DNA of 64,000 bases, taken from the NCBI GenBank assembly GCA_036417435.1, contig JAZAQT010000670.1, positions 434,001 through 498,000 on the forward strand, in the 5' to 3' direction. The position numbers and the translations under genes are program-made. Source of the DNA: Inia geoffrensis (taxonomy: Eukaryota; Chordata; Mammalia; Artiodactyla; Iniidae). How positions within the stretch are numbered: the stretch's first letter is position 1; each line of letters starts with the position of its first letter. Below, in pieces: positions 10,429-24,310 of the stretch. The notes beneath the pieces were generated by a model that made no database searches, was not told where the DNA came from, and worked only from the letters and a program-made list of their open reading frames with translations.

Positions 10429-12164
10429 ATGGATATAGAAGTTGTGGTACATCCCTACAATGGAATATCACTCAACAATGAAATCAATGGCAACACACCA
10501 GTAGCAGCATAATGACAGGATTTAGTTATGATGATTCTAAGTGAAATAAGTCACACAGAAAAAGAAACATCATAAGATATCACTAATACCGGGAATGTAA
10601 ACACGGCTACGTGTGAACTGCATTACAAAACAGAACAGAGTCTCACATTTACAAAAGAAACTTATGCTTGCTTAAGGGGAAAGGAGAGTGGGGAGGCTGC
10701 ATAAAACCAGAGGTTCATATTAGGACAGATACCATTCCATAAGCCAAATATATATTAGACAAGACCTACTCCTTGCTCAACGAAATGGACTCAACACCCC
10801 GTATTCAAAACCTAGGAATATGCCGGACTATGAAGAAATTTAAAACCTATACATTTATAGGTCTCCATAAGAAAATCATTTGTGTACAGCACCATACACA
10901 CAGCAGTGTCAATAAGCTAAATCCCCTTATAAAAATAAATTTGAAAAGCAAAACACAAGGACTGTGAAATAGAGAGAAATTCTTAAATAAGTCCTTCAGG
11001 GCTTGTGAGGAATCTTGGATTTACCACCTCTACATCCACAGCTGGGGGAGAGATAAGGCTGGACACTTGGGGCTGATAGTATTGGTGAGGGAATGCAGAC
11101 CCTTTGAGGTAATGGTGCATGGTTCCCATTCCACGGGTCCCAAATCTCCACGTTTAAGGGATTTATCCTTCAGCTAAAATATGCATGGAAAACCCAGAAT
11201 ATGGTCCACGAAGTGATCAGGCATAATTTCTAAAACTCATCGCCATTTTCGCCCCCTGATACTCGAGTTCGCCGTTCCAGATGCGATATTAACATTCTTC
11301 CCACTTGGAGAGTCAGTGCCTTTGACCTCTTCTTTGGCACAGTTTGCAATTTCTGTGGAAGATGAACAGGAATAAGGAGAACCAATGAGCGGCTAACTCG
11401 ATGTGTTTGGACGGGCACATTGAACTCTGATTTCCCTACAGGAAGAAGAATTCACCAAAGGCTCAGCGGGCCATGCCGGAACGAGATTAGGGCCTGAAGC
11501 AATTCTTCGGGTTTTCGGTCAGCTCACAAGAAAGCAAGTTGAGAAAAGGAGATCTTTGGCACTATAACTCACAATCCTGCAGAGTTCCAAATGACCCCTA
11601 TCATCCAAAAATTTATTGAAGGAAGGCTGTGAAGAGGACTTGAACGCGACGCAGAATTGCAGAAAACAGATATCAGGGGGTAGATAAGAATTGCTCTGAA
11701 AGCGTAGGAAAAGAGGCAGCAGTTCGACAGTGATGCACTTGGCCAAAAAGGGCGTATGCGTTTTTTCCTGAATATATTCAGGAAAAAACGCATACGCCCT
11801 TTTTGGCCAACCAAGCAAGCCTGCAATGGAAATCCGCACTACAAGGAAGTCTCACTTCCCACCGATCCAAAGGGCCGTCCGAAAAAAGTGTAAAATCCAG
11901 AGAGGCAGGACAGGCCTTGGAGAACCGGCAGCCTTGTTATGCTGATGGGCGGGATGTAAATTGCCAACAGCCACTCTGGAGAAGTGGATGGTGTTTCCTG
12001 GAACAAAGAAAAAACCAAGCTAGAGAGCCTAGGGCACTTCCACTTATGGTGCTATAGATTCGGAAAATTTAAATGAAAAAGACACAGCCACACCAAAGTT
12101 TGGGGCTGCTCTGTGTACGGGATCCTTGACTATGGTACAACTTTAATAGCCCAGAAAGAGAAAA
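10429..12164 (+). repeat. Satellite monomer 7 (1,736 bp, type B)
   Basis: Type B with private 'tgccggactatgaagaaattt' changes in the L1 part; shares 'ggccttggag' with monomer 9. Confidence 0.97.
11739..11810. repeat. 72-bp palindrome, copy 7 (perfect)
   Basis: Both arms match fully. Confidence 0.98.
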
Positions 12165-13903
12165 ATGGATATAGAAGTTGTGGTACATCCCTACAATGGA
12201 ATTTCACTCAACAATGAAATCCATGGCAACACACCAGTAGCAGCATAAGGACAGGATTTAGTTATGATGATTCTAAGTGAAATAAGTCACACAGAAAAAG
12301 AAACATCATAAGATATCACTAATACCGGGAATGTAAACACGGCTACGTGTGAACTGCATTACAAAACACAGCAGAGTCTCACATTTACAAAAGAAACTTA
12401 TGCTTGCTTAAGGGGAAAGGAGAGTGGGGAGGCTGCATAAAACCAGAGGTTCATATTAGGACAGATACCATTCCATAAGCCAAATATATATTAGACAAGA
12501 CCTACTCCTTGCTCAACGAAATGGACTCAACACCCCGTATTCAAAACCTAGGAATATGCCTGACTATGAAGAAAATTAAAACCCATACATTTATAGGTCT
12601 CCATAAGAAAATCATTTGTGTACAGCACCATACACACAGCAGTGTCAATAAGCTAAATCCCCTTATAAAAATAAATTTGAAAAACAAAACACAAGGACTG
12701 TGAAATAGAGAGAAATTCTTAAATAAGTCCTTCAGGGCTTGTGAGGAATCTTGGATTTACCACCTCTACATCCACAGCTGGGGGAGAGATAAGGCTGGAC
12801 ACTTGGGGCTGATACTATTGGTGAGGGAATGCAGACCCTTTGAGGTAATGGTGCATGGTTCCCATACCACGGGTCCCAAATCTCCACGTTTAAGGGATTT
12901 AACCTTCAGCTAAAATATGCATGGAAAACCCAGAATATGGTCCACGAAGTGATCAGGCATAATTTCTAAAACTCATCGCCATTTTCGCCCCCTGATACTC
13001 GAGTTCGCCGTTCCAGATGCGATATTAACATTCTCCCCACTTGGAGAGTCAGTGCCTTTGACCTCTTGTTTGGCACAGTTTGCAATTTCTGTGGAAGATG
13101 AACAGGAATAAGGAGAACCAATGAGCGGCTAACTCGATGTGTTTGGACGGGCACATTGAACTCTGATTTCCCTACAGGAAGAAGAATTCACCAAAGGCTC
13201 AGCGGGCCATGCCGGAACGAGATTAGGGCCTGAAGCAATTCTTCGGGTTTGCGGTCAGCTCACAAGAAAGCGAGTTGAGAAAAGGAGATCTTTGGCACTG
13301 TAACTCACAATCCTGCAGAGTTCCAAATGACCCCTATCATCCAAAAATTTATTGAAGGAACGCTGTGAAGAGGACTTGAACGCGACGCAGAATTGCAGAA
13401 AACAGATATCAGGGGGTAGATAAGAATTGCTCTGAAAGCGTAGGAAAAGAGGCAGCAGCAGTTCGACAGTGATGCACTTGGCCAAAAAGGGCGTATGCGT
13501 TTTTTCCTGAATATATTCAGGAAAACACGCATACGCCCTTTTTGGCCAACCAAGCAAGCCTGCAATGGAAATCCGCACTAGAAGGAAGTCTCACTTCCCA
13601 CCGAACCAAAGGGCCGTCCGAAAAAAGTGTAAAATCCAGAGAGGCAGGACAGGCCGTGGAGAACCGGAAGCCTTGTTATGCTGATGGGCGGGATGTAAAT
13701 TGCCAACAGCCACTCTGGAGAAGTGGATGGTGTTTCCTGGAAGAAAGAAAAAACGAAGCTAGAGAGCCTAGGGCACTTCCACTTATGGTGCTATAGATTC
13801 GGAAAATTTAAATGAAAAAGACACAGCCACACCAAAGTTTGGGGCTGCTGTGTGTATGGGATCCTTGACTATGGTACAACTTTAATAGCCCAGAAAGAGA
13901 AAA
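12165..13903 (+). repeat. Satellite monomer 8 (1,739 bp, type A)
   Basis: Type A with private 'ggaatttcac', 'cataaggac' and 'cccataccac', plus 'ggaacgctg' before the palindrome. Confidence 0.97.
13478..13549. repeat. 72-bp palindrome, copy 8 (1 mismatch)
   Basis: C at 13526, the type A mismatch. Confidence 0.98.
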
Positions 13904-15639
13904 ATGGATATAGAAGTTGTGGTACATCCCTACAATGGAATATCACTCAACAATGAAATCAATGGCAACACACCAGTAGCAGCATAATGACAGGATTTAG
14001 TTATGATGATTCTAAGTGAAATAAGTCACACAGAAAAAGAAACATCATAAGATATCACTAATACCGGGAATGTAAACACGGCTACGTGTGAACTGCATTA
14101 CAAAACAGAACAGAGTCTCACATTTACAAAAGAAACTTATGCTTGCTTAAGGGGAAAGGAGAGTGGGGAGGCTGCATAAAACCAGAGGTTCATATTAGGA
14201 CAGATACCATTCCATAAGCCAAATATATATTAGACAAGACCTACTCCTTGCTCAACGAAATGGACTCAACACCCCGTATTCAAAACCTAGGAATATGCCT
14301 GACTATGAAGAAAATTAAAACCCATACATTTATAGGTCTCCATAAGAAAATCATTTGTGTACAGCACCATACACACAGCAGTGTCAATAAGCTAAATCCC
14401 CTTATAAAAATAAATTTGAAAAGCAAAACACAAGGACTGTGAAATAGAGAGAAATTCTTAAATAAGTCCTTCAGGGCTTGTGAGGAATCTTGGATTTACC
14501 ACCTCTACATCCACAGCTGGGGGAGAGATAAGGCTGGACACTTGGGGCTGATAGTATTGGTGAGGGAATGCAGACCCTTTGAGGTAATGGTGCATGGTTC
14601 CCATTCCACGGGTCCCAAATCTCCACGTTTAAGGGATTTATCCTTCAGCTAAAATATGCATGGAAAACCCAGAATATGGTCCACGAAGTGATCAGGCATA
14701 ATTTCTAAAACTCATCGCCATTTTCGCCCCCTGATACTCGAGTTCGCCGTTCCAGATGCGATATTAACATTCTTCCCACTTGGAGAGTCAGTGCCTTTGA
14801 CCTCTTCTTTGGCACAGTTTGCAATTTCTGTGGAAGATGAACAGGAATAAGGAGAACCAATGAGCGGCTAACTCGATGTGTTTGGACGGGCACATTGAAC
14901 TCTGATTTCCCTACAGGAAGAAGAATTCACCAAAGGCTCAGCGGGCCATGCCGGAACGAGATTAGGGCCTGAAGCAATTCTTCGGGTTTTCGGTCAGCTC
15001 ACAAGAAAGCAAGTTGAGAAAAGGAGATCTTTGGCACTGTAACTCACAATCCTGCAGAGTTCCAAATGACCCCTATCATCCAAAAATTTATTGAAGGAAG
15101 GCTGTGAAGAGGACTTGAACGCGACGCAGAATTGCAGAAAACAGATATCAGGGGGTAGATAAGAATTGCTCTGAAAGCGTAGGAAAAGAGGCAGCAGTTC
15201 GACAGTGATGCACTTGGCCAAAAAGGGCGTATGCGTTTTTTCCTGAATATATTCAGGAAAAAACGCATACGCCCTTTTTGGCCAACCAAGCAAGCCTGCA
15301 ATGGAAATCCGCACTACAAGGAAGTCTCACTTCCCACCGATCCAAAGGGCCGTCCGAAAAAAGTGTAAAATCCAGAGAGGCAGGACAGGCCTTGGAGAAC
15401 CGGCAGCCTTGTTATGCTGATGGGCGGGATGTAAATTGCCAACAGCCACTCTGGAGAAGTGGATGGTGTTTCCTGGAACAAAGAAAAAACCAAGCTAGAG
15501 AGCCTAGGGCACTTCCACTTATGGTGCTATAGATTCGGAAAATTTAAATGAAAAAGACACAGCCACACCAAAGTTTAGGGCTGCTCTGTGTACTGGATCC
15601 TTGACTACGGTACAACTTTAATAGCCCAGAAAGAGAAAA
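13904..15639 (+). repeat. Satellite monomer 9 (1,736 bp, type B)
   Basis: Type B, close to monomer 7 without its private L1 changes. Private 'gtttagggctgc' and 'gactacggtac' near the end. Confidence 0.97.
15214..15285. repeat. 72-bp palindrome, copy 9 (perfect)
   Basis: Both arms match fully. Confidence 0.98.
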
Positions 15640-17374
15640 ATGGATATAGAAGTTGTGGTACATCCCTACAATGGAATATCACTCAACAATGAAATCCATG
15701 GCAACACACCAGTAGCAGCATAATGACAGGATTTACTTATGATGATTCTAAGTGAAATAAGTCACACAGAAAAAGAAACATCATAAGATATCACTAATAC
15801 CGGGAATGTAAACACGGCTACGTGTGAACTGCATTACAAAACACAACAGAGTCTCACATTTACAAAAGAAACTTAGGCTTGCTTAAGGGGAAAGGAGAGT
15901 GGGGAGGCTGCATAAAACCAGAGGTTCATATTAGGACAGATACCATTCCATAAGCCAAATATATATTAGACAAGACCTACTCCTTGCTCAACGAAATGGA
16001 CTCAACACCCCGTATTCAAAACCTAGGAATATGCCTGACTATGAAGAAAATTAAAACCCATACATTTATAGGTCTCCATAAGAAAATCATTTGTGTACAG
16101 CACCATACACACAGCAGTGTCAATAAGCTAAATCCCCTTATAAAAATAAATTTGAAAAACAAAACACAAGGACTGTGAAATAGAGAGAAATTCTTAAATA
16201 AGTCCTTCAGGGCTTGTGAGGAATCTTGGATTTACCACCTCTACATCCACAGCTGGGGGAGAGATAAGGCTGGACACTTGGGGCTGATACTATTGGTGAG
16301 GGAATGCAGACCCTTTGAGGTAATGGTGCATGGTTCCCATTCCACGGGTCCCAAATCTCCACGTTTAAGGGATTTATCCTTCAGCTAAAATATGCATGGA
16401 AAACCCAGAATATGGTCCACGAAGTGATCAGGCATAATTTCTGAAACTCATCGCCATTTTCGCCCCCTGATACTCGAGTTCGCCGTTCCAGATGCGATAT
16501 TAACACTCTCCCCACTTGGAGAGTCAGTGCCTTTGACCTCTTGTTTGGCACAGTTTGCAATTTCTGTGGAAGATGAACAGGAATAAGGAGAACCAATGAG
16601 CGGCTAACTCGATGTGTTTGGACGGGCACATTGAACTCTGTTTTCCCTACAGGAAGAAGAATTCACCAAAGGCTCAGCGGGCCATGCCGGAACGAGATTA
16701 GGGCCTGAAGCAATTCTTCGGGTTTGCGGTCAGCTCACAAGAAAGAGAGTTGAGAAAGGGAGATCTTTGGCACTGTAACTCACAATCCTGCAGAGTTCCA
16801 AATGACCCCTATCATCCAAAAATTTATTGAAGGAAGGCTGTGAAGAGGACTTGAACACGACGCAGAATTGCAGAAAACAGATATCAGGGGTTAAATAAGA
16901 ATTGCTCTGAAAGCGTAGGAAAAGAGGCAGCAGTTCGACAGTGATGCACTTGGCCAAAAAGGGCGTATGCGTTTTTTCCTGAATATATTCAGGAAAAAAC
17001 GCATACGCCCTTTTTGGCCAACCAAGCAAGCCTGCAATTGAAATCCGCACTACAAGAAGTCTCACTTCCCACCGATCCAAAGGGCCGTCCGAAAAAAGTG
17101 TAAAATCCAGAGAGGCAGGACAGGCCATGGAGAACCGGCAGCCTTGTTACGCTGATGGGCGGGATGTAAATTGCCAACAGCCACTCTGGAGAAGTGGATG
17201 GTGTTTCCTGGAACAAAGAAAAAACCAAGCTAGAGAGCCTAGGGTACTTCCACTTATGGTGCTATAGATTCGGAAAATTTAAATGAAAAAGACACAGCCA
17301 CACCAAAGTTTGGGGCTGCTCTGTGTATGGGATCCTTGACTATGGTACAACTTTAATAGCCAAGAAAGAGAAAA
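15640..17374 (+). repeat. Satellite monomer 10 (1,735 bp)
   Basis: From 15737 on it is the first half of the 3,468-bp duplicated dimer. Markers: 'aacttaggcttgc', 'aggggttaaataag', 'gcaattgaaatcc'. Confidence 0.97.
16950..17021. repeat. 72-bp palindrome, copy 10 (perfect)
   Basis: Both arms match fully. Confidence 0.98.
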
Positions 17375-19107
17375 ATGGATATAGAAGTTGTGGTACATCC
17401 CTACAATGGAATATCACTCAACAATGAAATCAATGGCAACAGACCAGTAGCAGCATAATGAGAGGATTTAGTTATGATGATTCTAAGTGAAATAAGTCAC
17501 ACAGAAAAAGAAACATCATAAGATATCACTAATACCGGGAATGTAAACACGGCTACGCGTGAGCTGCATTTCAAAACAAAATAGAGTCTCACATTTACAA
17601 AAGAAACTTAGGCTTGCTTAAGGGTAAAGGAGAGTGCGGAGGCTGCATAAAACCAGAGGTTGACATTAGGACAGATACCATTCCATAAGCCAAATGTTTA
17701 TTAGACAAGACCTACTCCTCGCTCAACCATATGGACTCAACGCCCCGTATTCAAAACCTAGGAATATACCTGACTATGAAGAAAATTAAAACCCATACAT
17801 TTATAGGTCTCCAGAAGAAAATCATTTGTGTACAGCAGCATACACACAGCAGTGTCAATAAGCTAAATCCCCTTATAAAAATAAATTTGAAAAACAAAAC
17901 ACAAGGAATGTTAAATAGAGAGAAATTCTTAAATAAGTCCTTCAGGGTTTGTGAGGAATCTTGGATTTACCACCTCTACATCATCAGCTGTGGGAGAGAT
18001 AAGGCTGGACACTGGGGCTGATACTATTGGTGAGGGGATGCAGACCCGTTGAGGTAATGGTGCATGGTTCCCATTGCACGGGTCCCAGTCTCCACGTTTA
18101 AGGGATTTATCCTTCAGCTAAAATATGCATGGAAAACCCAGAATATGGTCCACGAAGTGACCAGGCAAAATTTTTAAACTCATCGCCATTTTCGCCCCCT
18201 GGTACTCGAGTTCGCCTTTCCAGATGCGATATTAACATTCTCCCCACTAGGAGAGTCTGTGCCTTTGACCTCTTGTTTGGCACAGTTTGCAATTTCTGTG
18301 GAAGATGAACAGGAATAAGGAGAACCAATGAGTGGCTAACTCGATGTGTTTGGACGGGCACATTGAACTCTGATTTCCCTACAGGAAGAAGAATTCACCA
18401 AAGGCTCAGCGGGCCATGCCGGAACGAGATTAGGGCCTGAAGCAATTCTTCGGGTTTGCGGTCAGCTCACAAGAAAGCGAGTTGAGATAAGGAGATTTTT
18501 GGCACTGTAACTCACAATCCTGCAGAGTTCCAAATGACCTCTATCATCGAAAAATTTATTGAAGGAAGGCTGTGAAGAGGACTTGAACCCGATGCAGAAT
18601 AGCAGAAAACTGATATCAGGGGGTAGATAAGAATTGCTCTGAAAGCGTAGGAAAAGAGGCAGCAGTTCGACAGTGATGCACTTGGCCAAAAAGGGCGTAT
18701 GCGTTTTTTCCTGAATATATTCAGGAAAAAACGCATACGCCCTTTTTGGCCAACCAAGCAAGCCTGCAATGGAAATACGCACTACAAGGAAGTCTCACTT
18801 CCCACCGATCCAACGGGCCGTCCGAAAAAAGTGTAAAATCCAGAGAGGCAGGACAGGCCATGGAGAACCGGCAGCCTTGTTAAGCTGATGGGCGGGATGT
18901 AAATTGCCAACAGCCAATCTGGAGAAGTGGATGGTGTTTCCTGGAACAAAGAAAAAAAAAAGGTAGAGAGCCTAGGGCACTTCCACTTATGGTGCTATAG
19001 ATTCGGAATATTTAAATGAAAAAGACACAGCCACACCAAAGTTTGGGGCTGCTCTGTGTACGGGATCCTTGACTATGGTACAACTTTTATAGCCCAGAAA
19101 GAGAAAA
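17375..19107 (+). repeat. Satellite monomer 11 (1,733 bp, haplotype h2)
   Basis: First monomer with the divergent L1-part haplotype h2: 'gctacgcgtgagctg', 'gggtaaagg', 'gagtgcgg', 'aaatgtttatt', 'accatatgg'. Ends with a nine-A run and 'cttttatagccc'. Confidence 0.97.
18682..18753. repeat. 72-bp palindrome, copy 11 (perfect)
   Basis: Perfect although the flanking monomer is the divergent h2 type. Confidence 0.98.
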
Positions 19108-20842
19108 ATGGATATAGAAGTTGTGGTACATTCCTACAATCGAATATCACTCAACAATGAAATCAATGGCAACAGACCAGTAGCAGCATAATGAGAGGAT
19201 TTAGTTATGATGATTCTAAGTGAAATAAGTCACACAGAAAAAGAAACATCATAAGATATCACTAATACCGGGAATGTAAACACGGCTACGTGTGAACTGC
19301 ATTACAAAACACAACAGAGTCTCACATTTACAAAAGAAACTTAGGCTTGCTTAAGGGGAAAGGAGAGTGGGGAGGCTGCATAAAACCAGAGGTTCATATT
19401 AGGACAGATACCATTCCATAAGCCAAATATATATTAGACAAGACCTACTCCTTGCTCAACGAAATGGACTCAACACCCCGTATTCAAAACCTAGGAATAT
19501 GCCTGACTATGAAGAAAATTAAAACCCATACATTTATAGGTCTCCATAAGAAAATCATTTGTGTACAGCACCATACACACAGCAGTGTCAATAAGCTAAA
19601 TCCCCTTATAAAAATAAATTTGAAAAACAAAACACAAGGACTGTGAAATAGAGAGAAATTCTTAAATAAGTCCTTCAGGGCTTGTGAGGAATCTTGGATT
19701 TACCACCTCTACATCCACAGCTGGGGGAGAGATAAGGCTGGACACTTGGGGCTGATACTATTGGTGAGGGAATGCAGACCCTTTGAGGTAATGGTGCATG
19801 GTTCCCATTCCACGGGTCCCAAATCTCCACGTTTAAGGGATTTATCCTTCAGCTAAAATATGCATGGAAAACCCAGAATATGGTCCACGAAGTGATCAGG
19901 CATAATTTCTGAAACTCATCGCCATTTTCGCCCCCTGATACTCGAGTTCGCCGTTCCAGATGCGATATTAACACTCTCCCCACTTGGAGAGTCAGTGCCT
20001 TTGACCTCTTGTTTGGCACAGTTTGCAATTTCTGTGGAAGATGAACAGGAATAAGGAGAACCAATGAGCGGCTAACTCGATGTGTTTGGACGGGCACATT
20101 GAACTCTGTTTTCCCTACAGGAAGAAGAATTCACCAAAGGCTCAGCGGGCCATGCCGGAACGAGATTAGGGCCTGAAGCAATTCTTCGGGTTTGCGGTCA
20201 GCTCACAAGAAAGAGAGTTGAGAAAGGGAGATCTTTGGCACTGTAACTCACAATCCTGCAGAGTTCCAAATGACCCCTATCATCCAAAAATTTATTGAAG
20301 GAAGGCTGTGAAGAGGACTTGAACACGACGCAGAATTGCAGAAAACAGATATCAGGGGTTAAATAAGAATTGCTCTGAAAGCGTAGGAAAAGAGGCAGCA
20401 GTTCGACAGTGATGCACTTGGCCAAAAAGGGCGTATGCGTTTTTTCCTGAATATATTCAGGAAAAAACGCATACGCCCTTTTTGGCCAACCAAGCAAGCC
20501 TGCAATTGAAATCCGCACTACAAGAAGTCTCACTTCCCACCGATCCAAAGGGCCGTCCGAAAAAAGTGTAAAATCCAGAGAGGCAGGACAGGCCATGGAG
20601 AACCGGCAGCCTTGTTACGCTGATGGGCGGGATGTAAATTGCCAACAGCCACTCTGGAGAAGTGGATGGTGTTTCCTGGAACAAAGAAAAAACCAAGCTA
20701 GAGAGCCTAGGGTACTTCCACTTATGGTGCTATAGATTCGGAAAATTTAAATGAAAAAGACACAGCCACACCAAAGTTTGGGGCTGCTCTGTGTATGGGA
20801 TCCTTGACTATGGTACAACTTTAATAGCCAAGAAAGAGAAAA
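19108..20842 (+). repeat. Satellite monomer 12 (1,735 bp)
   Basis: Duplicate of monomer 10 from 19205 on. Its first bases ('cattcctacaatcgaat') differ from monomer 10 and match monomer 14. Confidence 0.97.
20418..20489. repeat. 72-bp palindrome, copy 12 (perfect)
   Basis: Both arms match fully. Confidence 0.98.
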
Positions 20843-22575
20843 ATGGATATAGAAGTTGTGGTACATCCCTACAATGGAATATCACTCAACAATGAAATCA
20901 ATGGCAACAGACCAGTAGCAGCATAATGAGAGGATTTAGTTATGATGATTCTAAGTGAAATAAGTCACACAGAAAAAGAAACATCATAAGATATCACTAA
21001 TACCGGGAATGTAAACACGGCTACGCGTGAGCTGCATTTCAAAACAAAATAGAGTCTCACATTTACAAAAGAAACTTAGGCTTGCTTAAGGGTAAAGGAG
21101 AGTGCGGAGGCTGCATAAAACCAGAGGTTGACATTAGGACAGATACCATTCCATAAGCCAAATGTTTATTAGACAAGACCTACTCCTCGCTCAACCATAT
21201 GGACTCAACGCCCCGTATTCAAAACCTAGGAATATACCTGACTATGAAGAAAATTAAAACCCATACATTTATAGGTCTCCAGAAGAAAATCATTTGTGTA
21301 CAGCAGCATACACACAGCAGTGTCAATAAGCTAAATCCCCTTATAAAAATAAATTTGAAAAACAAAACACAAGGAATGTTAAATAGAGAGAAATTCTTAA
21401 ATAAGTCCTTCAGGGTTTGTGAGGAATCTTGGATTTACCACCTCTACATCATCAGCTGTGGGAGAGATAAGGCTGGACACTGGGGCTGATACTATTGGTG
21501 AGGGGATGCAGACCCGTTGAGGTAATGGTGCATGGTTCCCATTGCACGGGTCCCAGTCTCCACGTTTAAGGGATTTATCCTTCAGCTAAAATATGCATGG
21601 AAAACCCAGAATATGGTCCACGAAGTGACCAGGCAAAATTTTTAAACTCATCGCCATTTTCGCCCCCTGGTACTCGAGTTCGCCTTTCCAGATGCGATAT
21701 TAACATTCTCCCCACTAGGAGAGTCTGTGCCTTTGACCTCTTGTTTGGCACAGTTTGCAATTTCTGTGGAAGATGAACAGGAATAAGGAGAACCAATGAG
21801 TGGCTAACTCGATGTGTTTGGACGGGCACATTGAACTCTGATTTCCCTACAGGAAGAAGAATTCACCAAAGGCTCAGCGGGCCATGCCGGAAAGAGATTA
21901 GGGCCTGAAGCAATTCTTCGGGTTTGCGGTCAGCTCACAAGAAAGCGAGTTGAGATAAGGAGATTTTTGGCACTGTAACTCACAATCCTGCAGAGTTCCA
22001 AATGACCTCTATCATCGAAAAATTTATTGAAGGAAGGCTGTGAAGAGGACTTGAACCCGATGCAGAATAGCAGAAAACTGATATCAGGGGGTAGATAAGA
22101 ATTGCTCTGAAAGCGTAGGAAAAGAGGCAGCAGTTCGACAGTGATGCACTTGGCCAAAAAGGGCGTATGCGTTTTTTCCTGAATATATTCAGGAAAAAAC
22201 GCATACGCCCTTTTTGGCCAACCAAGCAAGCCTGCAATGGAAATACGCACTACAAGGAAGTCTCACTTCCCACCGATCCAACGGGCCGTCCGAAAAAAGT
22301 GTAAAATCCAGAGAGGCAGGACAGGCCATGGAGAACCGGCAGCCTTGTTAAGCTGATGGGCGGGATGTAAATTGCCAACAGCCAATCTGGAGAAGTGGAT
22401 GGTGTTTCCTGGAACAAAGAAAAAAAAAAGGTAGAGAGCCTAGGGCACTTCCACTTATGGTGCTATAGATTCGGAATATTTAAATGAAAAAGACACAGCC
22501 ACACCAAAGTTTGGGGCTGCTCTGTGTACGGGATCCTTGACTATGGTACAACTTTTATAGCCCAGAAAGAGAAAA
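20843..22575 (+). repeat. Satellite monomer 13 (1,733 bp, haplotype h2)
   Basis: Duplicate of monomer 11; the one difference I found is A at 21893 against C at 18425. Confidence 0.97.
22150..22221. repeat. 72-bp palindrome, copy 13 (perfect)
   Basis: Both arms match fully. Confidence 0.98.
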
Positions 22576-24310
22576 ATGGATATAGAAGTTGTGGTACATT
22601 CCTACAATCGAATATCACTCAACAATGAAATCAATGGCAACAGACCAGTAGCAGCATAATGAGAGGATTTAGTTATGATGATTCTAAGTGAAATAAGTCA
22701 CACAGAAAAAGAAACATCATAAGATATCACTAATACCGGGAATGTAAACACAGCTACGTGTGAACTGCATTACAAAACACAACAGAGTCTCACATTTACA
22801 AAAGAAACTTATGCTTACTTAAGGGGAAAGGAGAGTGGGGAGGCTGCATAAAACCAGAGGTTCACATTAGGACAGATACCATTCCATAAGCCAAATATAT
22901 ATTAGACAAGACCTACTCCTTGCTCAACGAAATGGACTCAACACCCCGTATTCAAAACCTAGGAATATGCCTGACTATGAAGAATATTAAAACCCATACA
23001 TTTATAGGTCTCCATAAGAAAATCATTTGTGTACAGCACCATACACACAGCAGTGTCAATAAGCTAAATCCCCTTATAAAAATAAATTTGAAAAACAAAA
23101 CACAAGGACTGTGAAATAGAGAGAAATTCTTAAATAAGTCCTTCAGGGCTTGTGAGGAATCTTGGATTTACCACCTCTACATCCACAGCTGGGGGAGAGA
23201 TAAGGCTGGACACTTGGGGCTGATACTATTGGTGAGGGAATGCAGACCCTTTGAGGTAATGGTGCATGGTTCCCATTCCACGGGTCCCAAATCTCCACGT
23301 TTAAGGGATTTATCCTTCAGCTAAAATATGCATGGAAAACCCAGAGTATGGTCCACGAAGTGATCAGGCATAATTTCTAAAACTCATCGCCATTTTCGCC
23401 CCCTGATACTCGAGTTCGCCGTTCCAGATGCGATATTAACACTCTCCCCACTTGGAGAGTCAGTGCCTTTGACCTCTTGTTTGGCACAGTTTGCAATTTC
23501 TGTGGAAGATGAACAGGAATAAGGAGAACAAATGAGCGGCTAACTCGATGTGTTTGGACGGGCACATTGAACTCTGATTTCCCTACAGGAAGAAGAATTC
23601 ACCAAAGGCTCAGCGGGCCATGCCGGAACGAGATTAGGGCCTGAAGCAATTCTTCGGGTTTTCGGTCAGCTCACAAGAAAGCGAGTTTAGAAAGGGAGAT
23701 CTTTGGCACTGTAACTCACAATCCTGCAGAGTTCCAAATGACCCCTATCATCCAAAAATTTATTGAAGGAACGCTGAGAAGAGGACTTGAACGCGACACA
23801 GAATTGCAGAAAATAGATATCAGGGGTTAGATAAGAATTGCTCTGAAAGCGTAGGAAAAGAGGCAGAAGTTCGACAGTGATGCACTTGGCCAAAAAGGGC
23901 GTATGCGTTTTTTCCTGAATATATTCAGGAAAAAACGCATACGCCCTTTTTGGCCAACCAAGCAAGCCTGCAATGGAAATCCGCACTACAAGAAGTGTCA
24001 CTTCCCACCGATCCAAAGGGCCGTCCGAAAAAAGTGTAAAATCCAGAGAGTCAGGACAGGCCATGGAGAACCGGCAGCCTTGTTATGCTGATGGGCGGGA
24101 TGTAAATTGCCAACAGCCACTCTGGAGAAGTGGATGGTGTTTCCTGGAACAAAGAAAAAACCAAGCTAGAGAGCCTAGGGCACTTCCACTTATGGTGCTA
24201 TAGATTCGGAAAATTTAAATGAAAAAGACACAGCCACACCAAAGTTTGGGGCTGCTCTGTGTACGGGATCCTTGACTATGGTACAACTTTAATAGCCCAG
24301 AAAGAGAAAA
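22576..24310 (+). repeat. Satellite monomer 14 (1,735 bp)
   Basis: Starts as the tail of the dimer duplication and diverges from 22752. Has GCAGAAG before the palindrome, 'gaagtgtcacttc' after it, and a lost CCAAT motif ('gaacaaatg'). Confidence 0.97.
23886..23957. repeat. 72-bp palindrome, copy 14 (perfect)
   Basis: Both arms match fully. Confidence 0.98.

Larger units (their letters stand above)
8690..15639 (+). repeat. Higher-order repeat: alternating dimer, 3,475-bp period (monomers 6-9)
   Basis: Type A monomers (6, 8: 1,739 bp, GCAGCAGCAG triplet run, palindrome with one mismatch, 'gctgctgtgtg') alternate with type B monomers (7, 9: 1,736 bp, GCAGCAG, perfect palindrome, 'gatagtattgg', 'ggccttggag'). 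Starts 8690 to 12165 and 10429 to 13904 are both 3,475 bp apart. Confidence 0.85.
15737..19204 (+). repeat. 3,468-bp dimer duplication, first copy
   Basis: From 15737 this sequence matches that 3,468 bp downstream essentially base for base. The immediately preceding base (15736) differs from its counterpart. Shared oddities include 'gaattgaaatcc'-like 'gcaattgaaatc', 'gtgtatggg' and a nine-A run near 18953. I found one substitution between the copies (C at 18425, A at 21893). Confidence 0.9.
19205..22751 (+). repeat. 3,468-bp dimer duplication, second copy with its identical tail
   Basis: Second copy of the dimer formed by monomers 10 and 11. Identity to the upstream copy continues 79 bp past one period and stops at 22752, where 'cacggctac' becomes 'cacagctac'. 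Such long near-identity marks the youngest exchange in the window, or an assembly duplication. Confidence 0.9.
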
